Below, piece by piece: positions 6,961-8,218 of a DNA stretch of 8,218 bases; the first letter of the stretch is position 1; each line of letters opens with the position of its first letter. The stretch lies in NCBI GenBank assembly GCA_046316025.1, contig JBKCXU010000029.1, positions 1 to 8,218 of the forward strand, written 5' to 3'. The position numbers and the translations under genes are program-made. Source of the stretch: JAJTHJ01 sp046316025. GTDB taxonomy: Bacteria > Pseudomonadota > Gammaproteobacteria > Burkholderiales > Burkholderiaceae_F. Below the pieces are notes generated by a model. That model did no database searches and had not been told where the DNA came from. It saw only the letters and a program-made list of their open reading frames with translations.

Positions 6961-7427
6961 GCCTGCGCATCGCACTCGAACGCGCCAACCAGCCGGAGGT
7001 CGTCGCGCTGATCGACGAGTTGGACGCCTACCAGAAGCCGCTCTATCCACCGGAAAGCCACCACGGCATCGACATCGAAGCACTCGTCCAGCCGCAGGTG
7101 CTCTTCGCCGTCGCCCGCGACGCACCGGGCCCGGCAGTCGGCTGCGGCGCCATCGTGCTCGAAGCGGACTACGGCGAAGTCAAGCGCATGTACGTGCCGC
7201 CCGCGCAGCGCGGGCGCGGCATCGCCGAGGCGCTGCTGCGCTATCTGGAGGCCGCAGCCATGCAGCGCGGCTGCACGCTGTTCGCCTTGGAGACCGGCAT
7301 CCACCAGCATGCCGCGCTGGCCTTCTACGCCCGCATGGGCTACGGGCGCTGCGAACCTTTCGGCGACTACCGGCCCGACCCGCTGAGCGTGTTTATGCGC
7401 AAGGCAGCCGGCGCGGCGGCGGCGTAG
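6957..7427 (+). CDS. GNAT family N-acetyltransferase
   Basis: This 156-residue acyl-CoA-dependent acetyltransferase has the GNAT fold. The beta-4/alpha-3 core reads GEVKRMYVPPAQRGRGIAEA (73-92), with the acetyl-CoA pyrophosphate loop QRGRGIA at 84-90. The C-terminal part holds LETGIHQHAALAFYARMGY (111-129) and ends with the GDYRPDPLSVFM stretch (136-147). That C-terminal pattern resembles YsnE-like acetyltransferases, but the substrate is unknown. The start at 6957 overlaps the hydrolase stop in an ATGA quadruplet, which implies translational coupling. The frame is open further upstream to 6771, but that part lies antiparallel in meaning within the hydrolase gene and does not resemble GNAT sequence. 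The TAG stop is followed after 3 bp by the stop of the convergent membrane protein gene. Confidence 0.88.
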   Translation: MSLRIALERANQPEVVALIDELDAYQKPLYPPESHHGIDIEALVQPQVLFAVARDAPGPAVGCGAIVLEADYGEVKRMYVPPAQRGRGIAEALLRYLEAAAMQRGCTLFALETGIHQHAALAFYARMGYGRCEPFGDYRPDPLSVFMRKAAGAAAA

Positions 7428-7430
7428 CGG

Positions 7431-8218
7431 CTACCGCGCAAGGCGCGCCAGCGGCAGATCCAACCGCGCCAGCTCCCCCGGCCCGATCCAACCGTTGGGA
7501 TCGACTTCCGCCGCAAAGCTGTGCGCGGGATCGAGCGCCAGCCGCTCGAACAGCGGCCGCAGCGTGACGCGGCCCGGGTCGGCGACAAAGCGCCAACGGC
7601 CGTTGCGATCGCCACCCAACTGGCGCAGGTAGCCGAGCTTTTCCAGCCGCGGCAGCAGGCGCCCGACCGTCTCGCCGGGGGTGCGCGTGGTCACCGACAA
7701 TTCGGCCGCCGTTGCTTCGGGCGGCGTCTCGGACTGCGGCCGATACAAGGCGCGCAACAGCGCCACCGCGGTGTAGAACTCGTCGCCGGCGCGGGCCGCG
7801 TCGGCAAAGCGCGTGGCGCGCAGCGCCGGGATGGTGGCGGCAATGGCCGCGCCGAACAACACGACAAACCACGCCAGGTACACCCACAGCAGGAAGAGCG
7901 GCGCCACCGCAAAGGCGCCGTAGATCGTCGCCACCGTGCCGGCGCGGATGTAGGCGGCAAAGCCTTCCTTGACGACCTCGCCGGCGATGGCCGCGACAAA
8001 GCCGCCGATAAGTGCTTCCTGCCAGCGCACCTTGCAGTTCGGCACCAGCACGTACAGCGCCGCGTAGGCCAGCCCGTAGCCCAGCACCGGCAGGGTGTCG
8101 AAGACCGCCCGCAGCCACGGCGGCCACGCGCGCGAGAGGCCGGCCGCGCCCGAAAAGAGATACGAGCTCGCCGCGAGGCTCGCGCCGATCAACACCGGCC
8201 CGACCGTGATCAGCGCCC
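7431..8218 (-). CDS. YihY/BrkB-family membrane protein (N-terminus cut by window edge)
   Basis: The frame is open through the right edge. The first visible residues, ALITVGPVLIGASLA, sit mid-domain, so the true start lies beyond the window. About 261 codons are visible. Four hydrophobic segments can be seen, around GPVLIGASLAASSYLF, LPVLGYGLAYAALYVLV, ALIGGFVAAIAGEVV and FLLWVYLAWFVVLFGAAIAA. The phrase VPNCKVRWQEALIGG followed by TIYGAFAVAPLFLLWVYLAW is characteristic of YihY/BrkB (UPF0761) inner-membrane proteins, formerly annotated as ribonuclease BN. Their function is unsettled. After the last membrane segment, about 130 cytoplasmic residues (7434-7826) follow, including a stretch that looks like a winged helix (AAELSVTTRTPGETVGRLLP, then LEKLGYL). 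The TAG stop (7431-7433) faces the GNAT stop across 3 bp. Family assignment is confident; function is not. Confidence 0.88.
   Translation of the reverse strand, partial: ALITVGPVLIGASLAASSYLFSGAAGLSRAWPPWLRAVFDTLPVLGYGLAYAALYVLVPNCKVRWQEALIGGFVAAIAGEVVKEGFAAYIRAGTVATIYGAFAVAPLFLLWVYLAWFVVLFGAAIAATIPALRATRFADAARAGDEFYTAVALLRALYRPQSETPPEATAAELSVTTRTPGETVGRLLPRLEKLGYLRQLGGDRNGRWRFVADPGRVTLRPLFERLALDPAHSFAAEVDPNGWIGPGELARLDLPLARLAR

Overview
This is a high-GC chromosomal window whose gene content, protein variants and gene order suggest a betaproteobacterium, possibly near Rhodocyclales/Burkholderiales. That placement is inferred from recall of protein families, not from a database search. The window is densely coding. 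I see no rRNA, tRNA, CRISPR array, transposase or phage gene.

Left block (1-4629, all minus strand, so transcription runs right to left): a prolyl aminopeptidase (pip), a small two-CBS-domain protein, a two-domain lysophospholipid transporter/acyltransferase (LplT-PlsC type), and chorismate synthase (aroC), which is cut by the left edge. The transporter and aroC are 21 bp apart and probably co-transcribed. The CBS gene and the transporter are separated by 129 bp, and pip and the CBS gene by 151 bp. Both gaps contain inverted repeats.

Centre (4630-4843): a 214-bp divergent intergenic region that must hold the start signals for both pip and metY. About half of it is a 105-bp element (4696-4800) bounded by a perfect 14-bp inverted repeat and containing further small hairpins. 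It looks like a dispersed palindromic intergenic repeat or a MITE-like element.

Right block (4844-7427, plus strand): a tight three-gene operon of O-acetylhomoserine sulfhydrylase (metY), an alpha/beta hydrolase starting 2 nt after the metY stop, and a GNAT acetyltransferase overlapping the hydrolase by 4 nt (ATGA). It meets a convergent YihY/BrkB-family membrane protein gene tail to tail, with 3 bp between the stop codons. The membrane protein gene runs off the right edge.

Functionally this is mostly housekeeping: the shikimate pathway (aroC), sulfur assimilation into homocysteine (metY), phospholipid remodelling (LplT-PlsC) and peptide turnover (pip). I find no convincing new multi-gene system. 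The points most worth following up are the composite palindromic element, a hairpin upstream of the CBS gene that pairs fully only in the transcribed strand, and the uncharacterised hydrolase and acetyltransferase coupled to metY.
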